Source: Tenacibaculum skagerrakense (GTDB lineage Bacteria > Bacteroidota > Bacteroidia > Flavobacteriales > Flavobacteriaceae). From it: 64,000 nt of DNA. The stretch spans positions 1 through 64,000 of the forward strand of contig NZ_SLXM01000001.1 of NCBI RefSeq assembly GCF_004345825.1. Direction: 5' to 3'. Below are positions 28,017-39,191 of this stretch, in pieces; within the stretch, counting starts at the first letter, position 1; each line of letters opens with the position of its first letter. A model generated the notes under the pieces. That model was given only the letters and a program-made list of their open reading frames with translations. It searched no databases and was not told where the DNA came from. The translations under genes and the position numbers were made by a program.

Positions 28017-30560
28017 TTACTTTTTTATCAATTTCGCTTCAAATGATTTTTGACCATCATTTACTTGTAAAATATACATTCCTGATGTTAAGCTAGCAAC
28101 ATTAATAGTTCCATTACTTAACTCACCTCTTTGAACAGTTTGTCCGATAGTGTTTACAATTGCATAAGAAGCTAACTGTGCATCTTTACTTGTTAAGCTT
28201 ACTTTTACAAATCCAGTTGTTGGGTTTGGATAAGCTAGTACATTAATTGATGCTTCGTTTCCTAAGCTCTCAGAAGTTAATGATACACCACCTTCACGAG
28301 CAGAGCTTACAATATTAATTGTATAGTCTTCTACTTCTCCATCTGCAAACGTTTCACAAGCTGTTTGTGCTGCATTATACTTCATAGAAACACGCATTCT
28401 AGTTTGACCTAATGTTGCTCCTGCTGGTACGTTTACAGTAGCTGATAAGTTGTTTGCACTAGAAGAAGATCCAGAAACAACTTTTTCACTATCCGCGAAT
28501 GTTCCATCTTGGTTAAAGTCAATCCAAACTGCCCAGTGCTCTGTATAAGCCGTTCCACTAAATCCAGCACTTATAACCATACTATTTGAACTTCCTTGAG
28601 CTAAAGTTCCTACTTGTGCAGTAAAGTCAGAATATCCACTTCCTGCTCCTGTAGCATTCGCGATTCCTCCTAACTCAACATTATCAATCCACTCAAACTG
28701 AGTTCTGTTACTGCTTGAAGAACAGTAAGAAACTGGCGCTGGTGTATTATCAACCGTTGTAAATGAAACTGAACGTGTAGCAGATTGATTTCCTGCTGCA
28801 TCTACAGCTCTTACTGCAATTGTATAAGATGTTCCAGCAACTAATCCTGTGATATTCGCAGAAGTTCCTGTTACAGCTCCTAAGCTTGATGATCCTTGGA
28901 ATACTTCGTATCCAGTTACTCCTACATTATCAGAAGAAGCAGACCAGCTTACAGTAGCTGAAGTTTCTGTAATGTTAGAAGCTTGTACATTTGACGGTAC
29001 AGTTGGCGCTTGTGTATCTGCTGTAGAACCTCCACCAGTTGTTACTGATAATGCATCAACCGCAATATCACTTGACCAACCATTTCCTGTTGTTCCAACC
29101 ATTCTTAATTTTACTTTTCCTCCTAAGTAAGCACTTAAGTTTACTGAAACCTCGTTCCATTGGTTTCCTTTATTTCCTGAATCAGACCAAAGATCTGTCC
29201 ATGAAGAAGCTCCGTCTTTTAAAGCTTGAACTTTTAATGATCCTACATTCGTACCATACATATGGTTTTCAAATGTGAACGTTGCTGCAGATTTTCCAGA
29301 TAAATCAAAACATGGACTTTCTAAAATAGCTGTTGCATTTGATCCAATTTGACCTGTACTACTGTTAGAAGAAGCTTCTAAGAACATGTAGAAAGATCCT
29401 TCAGCTCCAGTACTTGGTCCTGTATTGCTAGATGGCGTTCCTCCGCTATCTCTTACCCAATCTCCGTCATCTCCAGAAACCTGAGTCCATCCGTTTCCTG
29501 ATTCGAAACCTTCGCTATATGGGAAAGAAGAAACAGTTGATGAACAAGTATCTGCTGGTGGCGGTGGAGTTCCTCCGTTTAACTTATCAGATAAAGCTAA
29601 AGCACGTCTTGCTCCTCCAGCTTCTAAATATGTATGCATTCTATCTCTTTGTCCTGCAGTAAATAAATTCATACAAGAATCATCAGAGTAATCCATGTAG
29701 TTTTGAATCATATCTTCTGAACCACAAGAAGTGTGTCCTGAAGCACAACCATAGTTTGGTGCATCTGACTCTGGAGTATCCGATACGAAATCATCTACAC
29801 CACAACCACCGTCACCCCAAATGTGACGTAAACCAAAATAGTGTCCTACTTCGTGAGTTGTTGTTCTACCTCCATCAAATGGAGCTTGAGCAGTACCGGT
29901 TGTACCAAAATATTGATCAGCCATTACTACTCCATCAGTTGATGCATCAGTATCCCAAGGGAATTGAGCAAAACCTAAAATAGTAGCAGTACCTGTATTT
30001 GTGTTTCTAATGATGTTATCTACAACCCACATGTTTAAATACTCTGCTGTATTCCATGGATCAACACCACCTTGAGAAGATTTCTTTAATGCATCACCTT
30101 CTCCTAAAGAAGTATTCCAAGTTGACTTGCTTACTTGCTTTCTAGTAATTCCTGTTGTTGGATTACCGTTAGGGTCAATTTCTGCTAAGTAAAATTCGAT
30201 TTTTGTATCTGCTGCTTGCGACCATTTGTTCGTTCTATCAGCATTTGTTCTTCTAAAATCTGCATTTAAAACATCTAGCTGTGATTGAATTTGCGCTGCA
30301 CTAATGTTATTCGAAGAATTTGTATATAAGACATGTACTACCACAGGAATTTGATAGACATCTCCTACAATTTTTCTTTGTGAATTTTTTAGTTGAGCAA
30401 TTCTGTTTTGAGTAAACTTTTCCATTTGGTGCATGTACTCTTCTGCAGCTGGATTATTTTTAAATTTTTCTTTCATCATCTCATCAGCGTGACAAGAACG
30501 CTTTGTTTGAGAGAATACCACACCGGTAAGCATTAAAAATAATAAGGTAATTTTCTTCAT
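28017..30560 (-). CDS. Secreted M43 zinc metalloprotease, T9SS cargo (with MAM domain)
   Basis: 847 residues. Order of parts: Sec signal peptide (1-18), propeptide, M43 cytophagalysin-type catalytic domain with His236-Glu-Val-Gly-His240 and a third His in LRHIWG, ending near 335. Then a MAM-like jelly roll (about 345-510, with [18 protein letters not shown]), a fibronectin III domain (about 520-605), a GEVED domain (about 610-755, ending [10 protein letters not shown]) and a type A T9SS sorting domain (about 775-847, [11 protein letters not shown] ... GMYILQV). It should be exported by T9SS to the surface or medium to degrade protein. It is paralogous to the next gene; the ends are almost identical. 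Confidence 0.93.
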   Translation of the reverse strand: MKKITLLFLMLTGVVFSQTKRSCHADEMMKEKFKNNPAAEEYMHQMEKFTQNRIAQLKNSQRKIVGDVYQIPVVVHVLYTNSSNNISAAQIQSQLDVLNADFRRTNADRTNKWSQAADTKIEFYLAEIDPNGNPTTGITRKQVSKSTWNTSLGEGDALKKSSQGGVDPWNTAEYLNMWVVDNIIRNTNTGTATILGFAQFPWDTDASTDGVVMADQYFGTTGTAQAPFDGGRTTTHEVGHYFGLRHIWGDGGCGVDDFVSDTPESDAPNYGCASGHTSCGSEDMIQNYMDYSDDSCMNLFTAGQRDRMHTYLEAGGARRALALSDKLNGGTPPPPADTCSSTVSSFPYSEGFESGNGWTQVSGDDGDWVRDSGGTPSSNTGPSTGAEGSFYMFLEASSNSSTGQIGSNATAILESPCFDLSGKSAATFTFENHMYGTNVGSLKVQALKDGASSWTDLWSDSGNKGNQWNEVSVNLSAYLGGKVKLRMVGTTGNGWSSDIAVDALSVTTGGGSTADTQAPTVPSNVQASNITETSATVSWSASSDNVGVTGYEVFQGSSSLGAVTGTSANITGLVAGTSYTIAVRAVDAAGNQSATRSVSFTTVDNTPAPVSYCSSSSNRTQFEWIDNVELGGIANATGAGSGYSDFTAQVGTLAQGSSNSMVISAGFSGTAYTEHWAVWIDFNQDGTFADSEKVVSGSSSSANNLSATVNVPAGATLGQTRMRVSMKYNAAQTACETFADGEVEDYTINIVSSAREGGVSLTSESLGNEASINVLAYPNPTTGFVKVSLTSKDAQLASYAIVNTIGQTVQRGELSNGTINVASLTSGMYILQVNDGQKSFEAKLIKK

Positions 30561-30783
30561 TTGTTTAGGGCTTTTTAATGAAAATTTGAAACTATTACAT
30601 ATCCTATAACCAATTCGGTTCTTTTTGGAGAATTTGTGAATAGGGATTTATAGGGGGCCTAATATACAGGAACGATCGTTTTTTTTAACGAATACGTTAA
30701 GGATTTGTATAGTTTGTATTAAAAAATGCAATGAATTGTTATTTTTAGATTATGAATTACCAAAGGAAATGTTAAAAAAGTAA

Positions 30784-30810
30784 AAAACCCGAGCTTAAAG
30801 CTCGGGTTTT
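30784..30810 (-). terminator. Terminator of the second M43 protease gene
   Basis: 13-bp arms AAAACCCGAGCTT and AAGCTCGGGTTTT meeting almost without a loop. On the minus strand it ends in T's, about 31 bp after the stop at 30842. The remaining gap to 30560 is AT-rich without a gene and includes the palindrome AACGATCGTT at 30671-30680. Confidence 0.8.
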
Positions 30811-30841
30811 CATAATGACTAATATAGTTAAGGATAATATA

Positions 30842-33517
30842 TTATCTCTTGATTAATTTAGTTTTAAATGATTTTTGACCATCATTTACCTCTAAAATAT
30901 ACATTCCAAAAGTTAAGTTAGCAACGTTAATTGTTCCGTTAGTTAACTCTCCTCTTTGAACAGTTTGTCCGATTGTATTTACAATGCTATAAGACGTTAA
31001 TCCTTCAGCTCTGTTGTTTAATCTTACTTGAACAAAAGAAGTTGCTGGGTTAGGGAACGCTGTAAGACCTATTGAAGCCTCATTTCCTAAAGCATCTGCG
31101 TTTGTAGTAACATCATTTCCACGAGCAGAGTTTGTAATGTTAATTGTATAATCTTCTACTTCACCATCTCCGAAGTTTTCACAAGCAGTTTGTGCTGCGT
31201 TATACTTCATAGAAACACGCATTCTAGTTTGACCTAATACTGCGTTAGAAGGTACATTTACTGTAGCTGATAAGTTGTTTGCACTAGAAGAAGATCCAGA
31301 AACTACTTTTTCAGTACTAGAGAATGTTCCGTCTTGGTTAAAGTCAATCCATACTGCCCAGTATTCTGTATAAGAAGAACCGCTGAATCCTGCACTAACA
31401 ATCATAGTATTAGAACTACCTCTTGCTAATGTTCCAACTTGAGAAGTAAAGTCAGAATATCCGCTTCCTGCTCCAGTAGCATTTGCAATTCCTCCTAATT
31501 CTACGTTATCAATCCACTCATATTGAGTTCTGCTTCCGCTAGAAGTACAATACGTAACTTGGTTGCTTAATGTTGTAAACGTAACTGAACCTGATCCTGA
31601 AACATTTCCAGCAGCATCTTTAGCTCTTACAGAATATGTATAGCTAGTGTTTGCTGATAAACCAGAAACATTTAAAGAAGTTGAACTTGTAGAAGAAACT
31701 AAAGTTGATCCTCTATATACATCGTATCCAGTAACACCTACGTTATCAGAAGATGCATTCCAGCTGATAGTAGCTGTAGTTTGCGTTACAGAAGAAGCTT
31801 GTACGTTAGATGGAGTAGATGGTGCTTGTGTATCTGGTGCGCCAGCTCCAATTACTACTGTATAATCTTCTACCTCTCCATAAGAGAACGTTTCACAAGA
31901 AGTTGGTACTCCATTATATTTCATAGAAACACGCATTCTAGTTGCTCCTGAAGCTGCACTTGCAGGTACTGTAAACGAACCTGAAACTGGTGTAGTTTGT
32001 GTAGCAGATCTAGTCCAAACAGTTTCTCCACTATCTGTAAAGTCACCATCTTGGTTATAATCAATAAATACAGCATATCCTTCGTTATATACAGTTCCTG
32101 TCCAAGTTGGCGTGATTGTAATAGTTGCTGAAGCTGATTTTGCTAAAGATGTAGAGATAGAAGTGAAATCTGAATATCCATTTCCGTTTCCAGAAGCGTT
32201 GTTGATAGATCCGATTGCTACTCTACCGATATATTCGTCGTTTACGTTATTTCCTTTAGAAGCACAATAGTTTAATTGAACCTCTGTAGTTGTAAAGCTA
32301 ACTGTAGCACTGTAAGCAGAATTTCCTGAAGAACACTTACTTCTTACTTGTACTTGGTATCCAGTTGTTGCAGCTAATCCTGATAAAGTAGTTGAAGTTC
32401 CTGAAACTGCATTAACAGTCCAAGTAGTAGTTCCTGTTTGACGATATCTTACATCATATGTTGCTCCAGCAACACTGTTCCAAGAAACAGTTGCTCCAGA
32501 AGAAGAAACTGCAGATACGCTAACTCCTGTTGGAGTAGTTGCGTTACATACTGCTGGTGTAGACTTATCAGATAACGCTAAGCTTCTTCTAGATCCTCCA
32601 GCTTCTAAAACAGCTCTCATTCTGTTTTTTTGTCCTACTGTAAATAAGTTCATACAAGAATCATCAGAATAATCCATGTAGTTTTCTACCATATCTTCAG
32701 AACCACAAGAAACGTGTCCTGTAGCACATCCGTAGTTTGCTGCATCAGAAGTTGGTGTATCAGATACAAAATCATCAACTGAACATCCACCATCTCCCCA
32801 AATGTGACGTAAGTTTAAGAAGTGACCTACTTCGTGCGTAGTAGTTCTACCTTTATCAAAAGGAGCAGATAAATAGAATCCTGAACCTTTGTCTGAGCTA
32901 CCAAAATATTGTGGACTCATTACAACTCCATCAGTAGATGCACTACCTCCTGGAAATTGTGCGTATCCTAAAATTCCTCCACCGATGTTACATACCCACA
33001 TGTTTAAATACTCAGCAGTATTCCATGGGCTAACACCTCCTTGAGAAGAACTTTTCATTGCGTCGTTTGTTCCCCAAGAAGTTCTTGTAGACGACTTTCT
33101 TGTAATCCCTGATGTTGGATTACCGTTAGGGTCGATAGCTGCTAATTCAAATTCGATTTGCGTATCAGCTGCTTGAGACCATTTGTTGTTTGCATCAGAA
33201 TTGGTTCTTCTAAAATCCTCATTTAATACATCTAACTGAGATTGTATTTGAGCATCACTAATGTTTTCCTGAGCGTTACTGTAGATTACGTGTACTACTA
33301 CAGGAATTTTAATAATAGATCCCTCAATTCTTCCTTGAACGTTTTGCAATTGCATAAGTTTATTTTGCGTAAACTCTTCAATTTCTTGCATACGTTGCTT
33401 AAGAGCAGGGTCTTTTTGTTGTCTGTACTCTAAATTGTCCATCGAGTGACAGTTTCTCTGTTGTTGTGCAAAAACAACACCAGTAAGTAAAAGAAATAAT
33501 AAAGTAATTTTTTTCAT
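30842..33517 (-). CDS. Secreted M43 zinc metalloprotease, T9SS cargo (two GEVED domains)
   Basis: 891 residues. Sec signal peptide ([19 protein letters not shown]), propeptide, M43 catalytic domain with His228-Glu-Val-Gly-His232 and LRHIWG. Then fibronectin III, GEVED, fibronectin III, a second GEVED and the T9SS type A sorting domain (FPNPATSFVQV ... LIKR). It differs from its neighbour by having a FN3-GEVED unit instead of the MAM domain. It has its own terminator and probably its own promoter, so the three protease genes are a cluster of separate transcripts and not one operon. Likely role: extracellular proteolysis. Confidence 0.93.
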   Translation of the reverse strand: MKKITLLFLLLTGVVFAQQQRNCHSMDNLEYRQQKDPALKQRMQEIEEFTQNKLMQLQNVQGRIEGSIIKIPVVVHVIYSNAQENISDAQIQSQLDVLNEDFRRTNSDANNKWSQAADTQIEFELAAIDPNGNPTSGITRKSSTRTSWGTNDAMKSSSQGGVSPWNTAEYLNMWVCNIGGGILGYAQFPGGSASTDGVVMSPQYFGSSDKGSGFYLSAPFDKGRTTTHEVGHFLNLRHIWGDGGCSVDDFVSDTPTSDAANYGCATGHVSCGSEDMVENYMDYSDDSCMNLFTVGQKNRMRAVLEAGGSRRSLALSDKSTPAVCNATTPTGVSVSAVSSSGATVSWNSVAGATYDVRYRQTGTTTWTVNAVSGTSTTLSGLAATTGYQVQVRSKCSSGNSAYSATVSFTTTEVQLNYCASKGNNVNDEYIGRVAIGSINNASGNGNGYSDFTSISTSLAKSASATITITPTWTGTVYNEGYAVFIDYNQDGDFTDSGETVWTRSATQTTPVSGSFTVPASAASGATRMRVSMKYNGVPTSCETFSYGEVEDYTVVIGAGAPDTQAPSTPSNVQASSVTQTTATISWNASSDNVGVTGYDVYRGSTLVSSTSSTSLNVSGLSANTSYTYSVRAKDAAGNVSGSGSVTFTTLSNQVTYCTSSGSRTQYEWIDNVELGGIANATGAGSGYSDFTSQVGTLARGSSNTMIVSAGFSGSSYTEYWAVWIDFNQDGTFSSTEKVVSGSSSSANNLSATVNVPSNAVLGQTRMRVSMKYNAAQTACENFGDGEVEDYTINITNSARGNDVTTNADALGNEASIGLTAFPNPATSFVQVRLNNRAEGLTSYSIVNTIGQTVQRGELTNGTINVANLTFGMYILEVNDGQKSFKTKLIKR

Positions 33518-33617
33518 TCTTTAAGGGGTTTTTAATGGTTTGAGTTAAAAATTTGATTTCCCACAACTAAAGTGTGTTCTTGATGAAGAATTATTAGAAG
33601 GGGTTATCAAGGGTTTC

Positions 33618-33625
33618 CAAATATA
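33618..33625 (-). promoter_or_regulatory. -7 box (TATATTTG) for the second M43 gene
   Basis: CAAATATA on the plus strand gives an exact TAnnTTTG on the minus strand, about 100 bp upstream of the start at 33517. No matching -33 box. The same octamer is used before the S8 protease gene. Confidence 0.35.
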
Positions 33626-33742
33626 ATTAGATGTTAACATAATTTAACATTATTGTTAATTTTTTGTGTGAATTGCAAATATTTGTTGAATTTTGTTAGT
33701 TTAATATTATGGATTGCCAAAATCATGAAATATATAAAAAGC

Positions 33743-33770
33743 AAAAACCCGAGTCTAGACTCGGGTTTTT
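33743..33770 (-). terminator. Terminator of the S8 protease gene, perfect palindrome
   Basis: Perfect 28-bp palindrome with core CCCGAGTCTAGACTCGGG and A/T-runs on both sides, 28 bp after the stop at 33799. It can work in both directions. Confidence 0.85.
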
Positions 33771-33798
33771 TATTGGTTTAAGTAAAATTGAAGGGTTT

Positions 33799-36700
33799 TT
33801 ATCTTTTAACCAATTTCGTTTTGAATGATTTTTGACCATCATTAACTTCTAAAACGTACATTCCGAAGCCAATTTTAGAAATATCAATTCTTTGGTTTGT
33901 TAACGCTCCTGATTGAACCGTTTGACCAATTGTATTTACAATTCTATATGAAGTTAAAGCAACATTTCTGCTAGTAGACTTCACTTGAATTACATCTTTT
34001 CCTGGGTTAGGATACGCTACAAAGCTAATTGCATCTTCATTTCCTAATGCATCTGCATCTGTGTTGTTAAATGTAGTAAATAAACTATTAGCAGATGATG
34101 TGATGTTGATAGTATAATCTTCTACCTCTCCGTCTCCAAAGTTTTCACAAGCTGTTTGTGCTGCATTATACTTCATAGACACACGCATTCTAGTCTGACC
34201 TAATACTGCATTTGAAGGTACATTTACTGTAGCTGATAAGTTGTTTGCACTAGATGACGATCCTGAAACTACTTTTTCGCTATCCGCAAAAGTTCCATCT
34301 TGGTTAAAGTCAATCCATACTGCCCAATACTCAGTATAAGAAGAACCACTAAATCCTGCACTTACTATCATTGTATTAGTACTTCCTTGCGCTAAGTTTC
34401 CTACTTGAGAAGTAAAGTCTGAATAACCACTTCCTGCTCCTGTAGCATTTGCAATTCCACCTAACTCTACATTATCAATCCACTCATAAGTAGTTCTGCT
34501 TCCGCTAGAAGTACAATATGTTGGTGTTGGGTTGTCACTTAATGTTGTAAAGGTTACAGTTCCTGCGTTTGAAATATTTCCAGCCGCATCTTGTGCTCTT
34601 ACCGAAATTGTATAAGAAGTTCCAGCCGTTAAACCTGTTAAGTTTGCAGAAGTTCCTGTTACAGTTCCTAAACTAGTAGAACCTTGGAATACTTCGTAAC
34701 CTGTAACACCTACATTATCTGTAGAAGCATTCCAGCTTACTGTAGCTGTAGTTTGCGTAATACTTGAAGCTTGAACATTCGATGGTGTAGAAGGCGCTTG
34801 TGTATCAGACCCTGCAGTTACAGCGGTAACTTCAATATCATCAATTGCGATATCACTACTCCATCCATTTCCTGTAGTTCCAACTAATCTTAATTTAATT
34901 GTTGATCCTAAATAACTTGCTAAATCTACAGATACAGAATTCCACTGGTTACCTTGACTACCAGATACTGTCCAAATATTCGTCCAAGTTGCTCCATCAT
35001 TTGTAGTAGCTTGAGCTGTTAGGCTTCCAATATTTGTTCCATTCATATGATTCTTAAATGCAAATGTAGCTGAAGACTTTCCTGATAAATCAAAACATCC
35101 ACTTTCTAAAATTGCAGTAGCATTGCTTCCAATTTGACCAGTACTTCCATTTGTAGAAGCTTCTAAGAACATATAGAATGAACCATCAGCTCCTGTGCTT
35201 GGTCCAGTTCCAGAAGAAGGTGTTCCTCCGCTGTCTCTTACCCAGTCTCCATCATCACCTGAAACCTGTGTCCATCCATCATTTGTCTCAAAGCTTTCAG
35301 CGTATGGTAACGATTCACATGGTGTTGGTGCAGCAGTTGTAAATGTAGTTGTAGTACTATACCCTGAATTTGTTCCGTCTGGACACTTACTTCTTACTTG
35401 TACATCATATTGAGTTCCTGCAGTTAATCCTGATAAATCAGTAGTTGTACCTGAAACAGCATTTACTGTCCAAGAAGAAGTTCCTGATTGACGATATCTT
35501 ACATCGTAAGTTGTTCCTGCAACTGCAGACCAGTTTACAGTAGCTCCTGTTTGAGAAACTCCAGTAACACCAACTCCTGTTGGAGTAGTTGCATTACAAA
35601 CAGCTGGTGTTCCAGTAACACCAGTAACAATTAAAGAGAATGCTTGGCTTCCTCCAACTAACGTTCCTTTATTAGTAACTGTAATTGTGTACGTTCCTGA
35701 TGCTCCGTTGATGTCAACTCTTTCATAAGGATCAACATTGTTATCTTGTTGAGCACTTGTTGTAGGACCTGTTAATTCATATGGAAAATAAGTAGTTCCT
35801 CCTTTAGTAACTCTAATATCTAAATCATTAACTAATACTGGAGTTGTAGAGTTTACAGTTGTATTAGCCGTACCTGGTCTATCTGTCCAAGAAATAGATG
35901 CTAATAATGGGCTAGTTCCATCAGAATCAACAGTAATAGTGTACGTTTGACCACTATTTAATGTTAACTCTTCAATTTTAGAACCATTTCCGTTAGTAGT
36001 AATTGCTTCGGCAGCTCTCTTCGTATTTAAAAGACCCCATCCGAAAACAGCATCTGGTCCTGATGCACCAGCATCATCAGCAGTATGTAGTGCTAAACCT
36101 TTTAACGTAGCCGCACGCATTAAACTACCACTGTTTAAATTTCCGTAGTGTTGTTGTAATAATAATAACGATCCTGTTACGTTTGGAGATGCCATAGAAG
36201 TACCAGTAATAGAATTATAAGCAGTATCACTATTATCATATGTAGAATAAACCCCAGTACCGTTACCCGTAATATCTGGTTTAATACGCATATCATCTGT
36301 AGGACCTTCACTACTTGAACTATTAATAGAAACAGAAACTAAGTTTCCGTTTGCATCAATATTAGCATCTTGTGCGTTAGCAACTACTAAATTGTTTTTA
36401 GAAGTTGAGTGCCCTGTTAACTTGTCCCATCCTGAACCTCCAGTTGGGTTTTGGTTTGCAGAGTTATCATTACCATCATTACCAGCAGCAACCACCATTA
36501 AATAGTTTGGTGCGTTAAATAAAATTTCATCCCAATCACGAGACTCTTCAATATATCCACCAAAATAATGTTGTGGTAATTGAACTTGTCCGAATTGATT
36601 TCTAAAAGCAAAACCATAAGAGTGATTCGAAATAATCATTCCGTTTCCTGTTTCCGTAGTTGCTTCAGATTTGTCATTATTCCAATCAGCAGTTCTAGCT

Positions 36701-37269
36701 TGAGCATGAGGCGCCATACCTTTGGCATCAGCAACAACTCCAGACGCCACAATTGTTCCTGTAACGTGTTGTGCGTGGAAACTATTTCCGTTTAATGTAG
36801 ATCCATCAATGGTAGTAACACGATTATTTCCACCTGCTCCATCAAACTCTTGGTGAGTGTTACGTGTTCCTCCACCATCCCATACGTTGGCAGTCATTCC
36901 TTGTCCCATTAAGTTTAAACCTAACGAACCTCCAGAATGTAAGTGGTTTGTTCTTGTAGATCTTGCTGCATCAACATTAAAAGTAGTATAATAGATTGGC
37001 TGTCCATTAACTACTTTCTGTAATTCCATAAAAGTTCCATCTTCTTTTTTGATGGTTGTTTTCCATCCTTTTTGCTGAGCAATTCTCATTGCTTCTTTCT
37101 TTTGAAGATTTTCTTTTGTTTTTAAATTCTTTTGTAGTGTTTCGAGCTTGACCAAATCGTATTCACTACGAATCTTTTGGATCTGCTCGTTGCTTTGTGC
37201 GAAAGCATTACTAGCAAATACTAGCATACCAGCAGAAAGCAGTAACTTTGCAGTGTACTTGTTTCTCAT
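33799..37269 (-). CDS. Secreted subtilisin-like (S8) serine protease, T9SS cargo
   Basis: 1156 residues. Signal peptide (1-25, ...NAFAQ), propeptide, then an S8 domain with the triad Asp131 (NVWDGGG), His165 (HAQHVTG in place of the common HGTHVAG) and Ser358 (GTSMASP). After it comes a C-terminal beta-sandwich of the subtilase type (about 430-545, [10 protein letters not shown] ... YTITVTNKG), fibronectin III, a MAM-like domain, fibronectin III, GEVED and a type A T9SS sorting domain. From the MAM domain on it closely matches the two M43 proteases, so the same accessory modules have been joined to an unrelated catalytic domain. Expected role: surface-bound or released endopeptidase. Confidence 0.93.
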   Translation of the reverse strand: MRNKYTAKLLLSAGMLVFASNAFAQSNEQIQKIRSEYDLVKLETLQKNLKTKENLQKKEAMRIAQQKGWKTTIKKEDGTFMELQKVVNGQPIYYTTFNVDAARSTRTNHLHSGGSLGLNLMGQGMTANVWDGGGTRNTHQEFDGAGGNNRVTTIDGSTLNGNSFHAQHVTGTIVASGVVADAKGMAPHAQARTADWNNDKSEATTETGNGMIISNHSYGFAFRNQFGQVQLPQHYFGGYIEESRDWDEILFNAPNYLMVVAAGNDGNDNSANQNPTGGSGWDKLTGHSTSKNNLVVANAQDANIDANGNLVSVSINSSSSEGPTDDMRIKPDITGNGTGVYSTYDNSDTAYNSITGTSMASPNVTGSLLLLQQHYGNLNSGSLMRAATLKGLALHTADDAGASGPDAVFGWGLLNTKRAAEAITTNGNGSKIEELTLNSGQTYTITVDSDGTSPLLASISWTDRPGTANTTVNSTTPVLVNDLDIRVTKGGTTYFPYELTGPTTSAQQDNNVDPYERVDINGASGTYTITVTNKGTLVGGSQAFSLIVTGVTGTPAVCNATTPTGVGVTGVSQTGATVNWSAVAGTTYDVRYRQSGTSSWTVNAVSGTTTDLSGLTAGTQYDVQVRSKCPDGTNSGYSTTTTFTTAAPTPCESLPYAESFETNDGWTQVSGDDGDWVRDSGGTPSSGTGPSTGADGSFYMFLEASTNGSTGQIGSNATAILESGCFDLSGKSSATFAFKNHMNGTNIGSLTAQATTNDGATWTNIWTVSGSQGNQWNSVSVDLASYLGSTIKLRLVGTTGNGWSSDIAIDDIEVTAVTAGSDTQAPSTPSNVQASSITQTTATVSWNASTDNVGVTGYEVFQGSTSLGTVTGTSANLTGLTAGTSYTISVRAQDAAGNISNAGTVTFTTLSDNPTPTYCTSSGSRTTYEWIDNVELGGIANATGAGSGYSDFTSQVGNLAQGSTNTMIVSAGFSGSSYTEYWAVWIDFNQDGTFADSEKVVSGSSSSANNLSATVNVPSNAVLGQTRMRVSMKYNAAQTACENFGDGEVEDYTINITSSANSLFTTFNNTDADALGNEDAISFVAYPNPGKDVIQVKSTSRNVALTSYRIVNTIGQTVQSGALTNQRIDISKIGFGMYVLEVNDGQKSFKTKLVKR

Positions 37270-37361
37270 TTGAAGGGTTGTTTTTGAGTTAAATAAAACT
37301 TAAGGCGCTGATACCATTAAAAAATGTTAAACTAAACCTTAAAATTTTGTTAATAGTTCGC

Positions 37362-37391
37362 CAAATATAATTTATTTTTAACGAAAGCAAA
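37362..37391 (-). promoter_or_regulatory. Bacteroidota promoter of the S8 protease gene
   Basis: On the minus strand TTTG (37391-37388), 18 bp, then TATATTTG (37369-37362): both boxes with allowed spacing. Transcription should start near 37356, leaving a leader of about 85 nt before the ATG. Confidence 0.55.
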
Positions 37392-37468
37392 AAAAATGTT
37401 TGTTTTAACACAATATTTTAAAGCAACCCCTATTTTCGTTGCATTATATGCAATCTAACAATAAATAA

Positions 37469-39130
37469 ATGTTAAGAATTAAAGATTTTTCAGTTTCTAT
37501 TAAACATAAATCCATCCTCAAAAAAGTATCTTTTGATATTAAACCTAATAGTATTCTAGGTTTAGTGGGGGAAAGTGGCAGTGGAAAATCAATAACCTCT
37601 CTGAGTATAATGGGATTACTTCCTAAAAAAGATCTTGTTGAAGAGGGGTTAGTAACGTTTGATGGTGAAAATCTTTTATCTTATACCGAAAAAGACTTTT
37701 TAAGAATAAGAGGAAATCGAATTTCAATGATTTTTCAGGAACCAATGACTTCATTGAATCCTAGTTTAACGTGCGGTTATCAGGTTTTTGAAGTTTTTAA
37801 AAATCACACCTCGTTTTCCAATTCAGAAATAAAGAATGAAATTATAAACTTATTTGAAAAAGTAAAATTGCCTAGACCAGAAGCAATTTATAATTCTTAT
37901 CCGCATCAACTAAGTGGAGGTCAAAAACAACGTGTTATGATTGCTATGGCTATTGCCTTAAAACCTCAGCTTTTAATTGCAGATGAACCTACCACAGCTT
38001 TAGATGTAACCGTTCAGAAAGAAATTATTTCTCTTTTAAAATCGATTCAACAAGAAACCAAAATGAGTGTTTTATTTATTTCTCATGATTTGAATTTAGT
38101 TAGTGAAATAGCGAACGAAGTAGTTGTTATGAAAAAAGGGGAAGTAGTTGAATACGGAACTGTAAAACAAGTTTTTTTAAACCCAAAAGCAGAGTATACA
38201 AAAGCACTTATCAAGTCAAAACCAACTACCGATAAACGCTTTATAAAACTGCCAACTGTTGAAGATTTCTTAACTGATACGGTAGATTTTAGTGTTGAAA
38301 GCATAGAATCAAGAGAGAAATACCATCAAAAGATTTATAGTAAAACACCTTTATTAACTATTAAAAACCTAAATAAAGAGTTTGTTTCAAAATCATTTTT
38401 ATTTGGAAAATCAAGTGTTGTTAAAGCTGTTAATGAGGTTTCTTTTGCTATTTATGAAGGAGAAACTTTAGGGTTGGTTGGTGAATCTGGTTGTGGAAAA
38501 ACCACCTTAGGAAGAACTATTTTACAATTAGAAAAAGCCACTTCAGGGCAAATTATATATAAAGGAAAAGATATTACCACTCTTACAAAAAGTGAATTAA
38601 AATCATTGCGCAAAGAAATTCAAATAATTTTTCAAGACCCTTTTTCTTCTCTAAACCCAAGAATACCTGTTGGCGAAGCTATCATTGAGCCTATGAAGGT
38701 ACATAACATTTTTTCATCCTATAAAGAACGTAAAGAATATGTCTTGGAATTACTAGCAAAAGTAGGGTTAGAAGAAGAACATTTTAATCGCTTTCCTCAT
38801 GAGTTTTCAGGTGGTCAACGTCAACGAATTGGTATCGCAAGAACTATCGCTTTACAACCTAAGTTCATCATTTGTGATGAGTCTGTTTCTGCTTTAGATG
38901 TCTCTGTACAAGCTCAAGTACTTAACTTGTTAAATAAATTAAAAAAAGATTTTGGTTTTACGTACTTATTTATCTCTCATGATTTATCAGTTGTAAAGTA
39001 CATGTCCGATAATGTAATTGTGATGAATAAAGGAGAAATAGAGGAAGTTGGTGAAGCAGACACTCTTTATACAAATCCTAAAAGTCAATATACCAAAACA
39101 TTAATTAGCGCAATTCCTAAAGATGTTTAA
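37469..39130 (+). CDS. Fused peptide/nickel-type ABC transporter ATPase (DppD-DppF-like)
   Basis: 553 residues with two complete oligopeptide-type ABC domains. Walker A 1 GESGSGKS is near 35-42 and Walker A 2 GESGCGKT is near 340. Q-loops are FQEPMTSLNP and FQDPFSSLNP, and signatures are LSGGQKQRVMIA and FSGGQRQRIGIA. Each domain ends in the oligopeptide/dipeptide C-terminal segment (NPKAEYTKALI, NPKSQYTKTLI). This is the fused form seen in YejF/GsiA. It would energise uptake of peptides. No permease or binding-protein gene is adjacent here, so the rest of the transporter lies elsewhere. Confidence 0.9.
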   Translation: MLRIKDFSVSIKHKSILKKVSFDIKPNSILGLVGESGSGKSITSLSIMGLLPKKDLVEEGLVTFDGENLLSYTEKDFLRIRGNRISMIFQEPMTSLNPSLTCGYQVFEVFKNHTSFSNSEIKNEIINLFEKVKLPRPEAIYNSYPHQLSGGQKQRVMIAMAIALKPQLLIADEPTTALDVTVQKEIISLLKSIQQETKMSVLFISHDLNLVSEIANEVVVMKKGEVVEYGTVKQVFLNPKAEYTKALIKSKPTTDKRFIKLPTVEDFLTDTVDFSVESIESREKYHQKIYSKTPLLTIKNLNKEFVSKSFLFGKSSVVKAVNEVSFAIYEGETLGLVGESGCGKTTLGRTILQLEKATSGQIIYKGKDITTLTKSELKSLRKEIQIIFQDPFSSLNPRIPVGEAIIEPMKVHNIFSSYKERKEYVLELLAKVGLEEEHFNRFPHEFSGGQRQRIGIARTIALQPKFIICDESVSALDVSVQAQVLNLLNKLKKDFGFTYLFISHDLSVVKYMSDNVIVMNKGEIEEVGEADTLYTNPKSQYTKTLISAIPKDV

Positions 39131-39191
39131 CTTTTTTCTGTGCCCTAATTAAATAGTATATTGCATCACTGAAAAACAAAAGAAAGAATTA

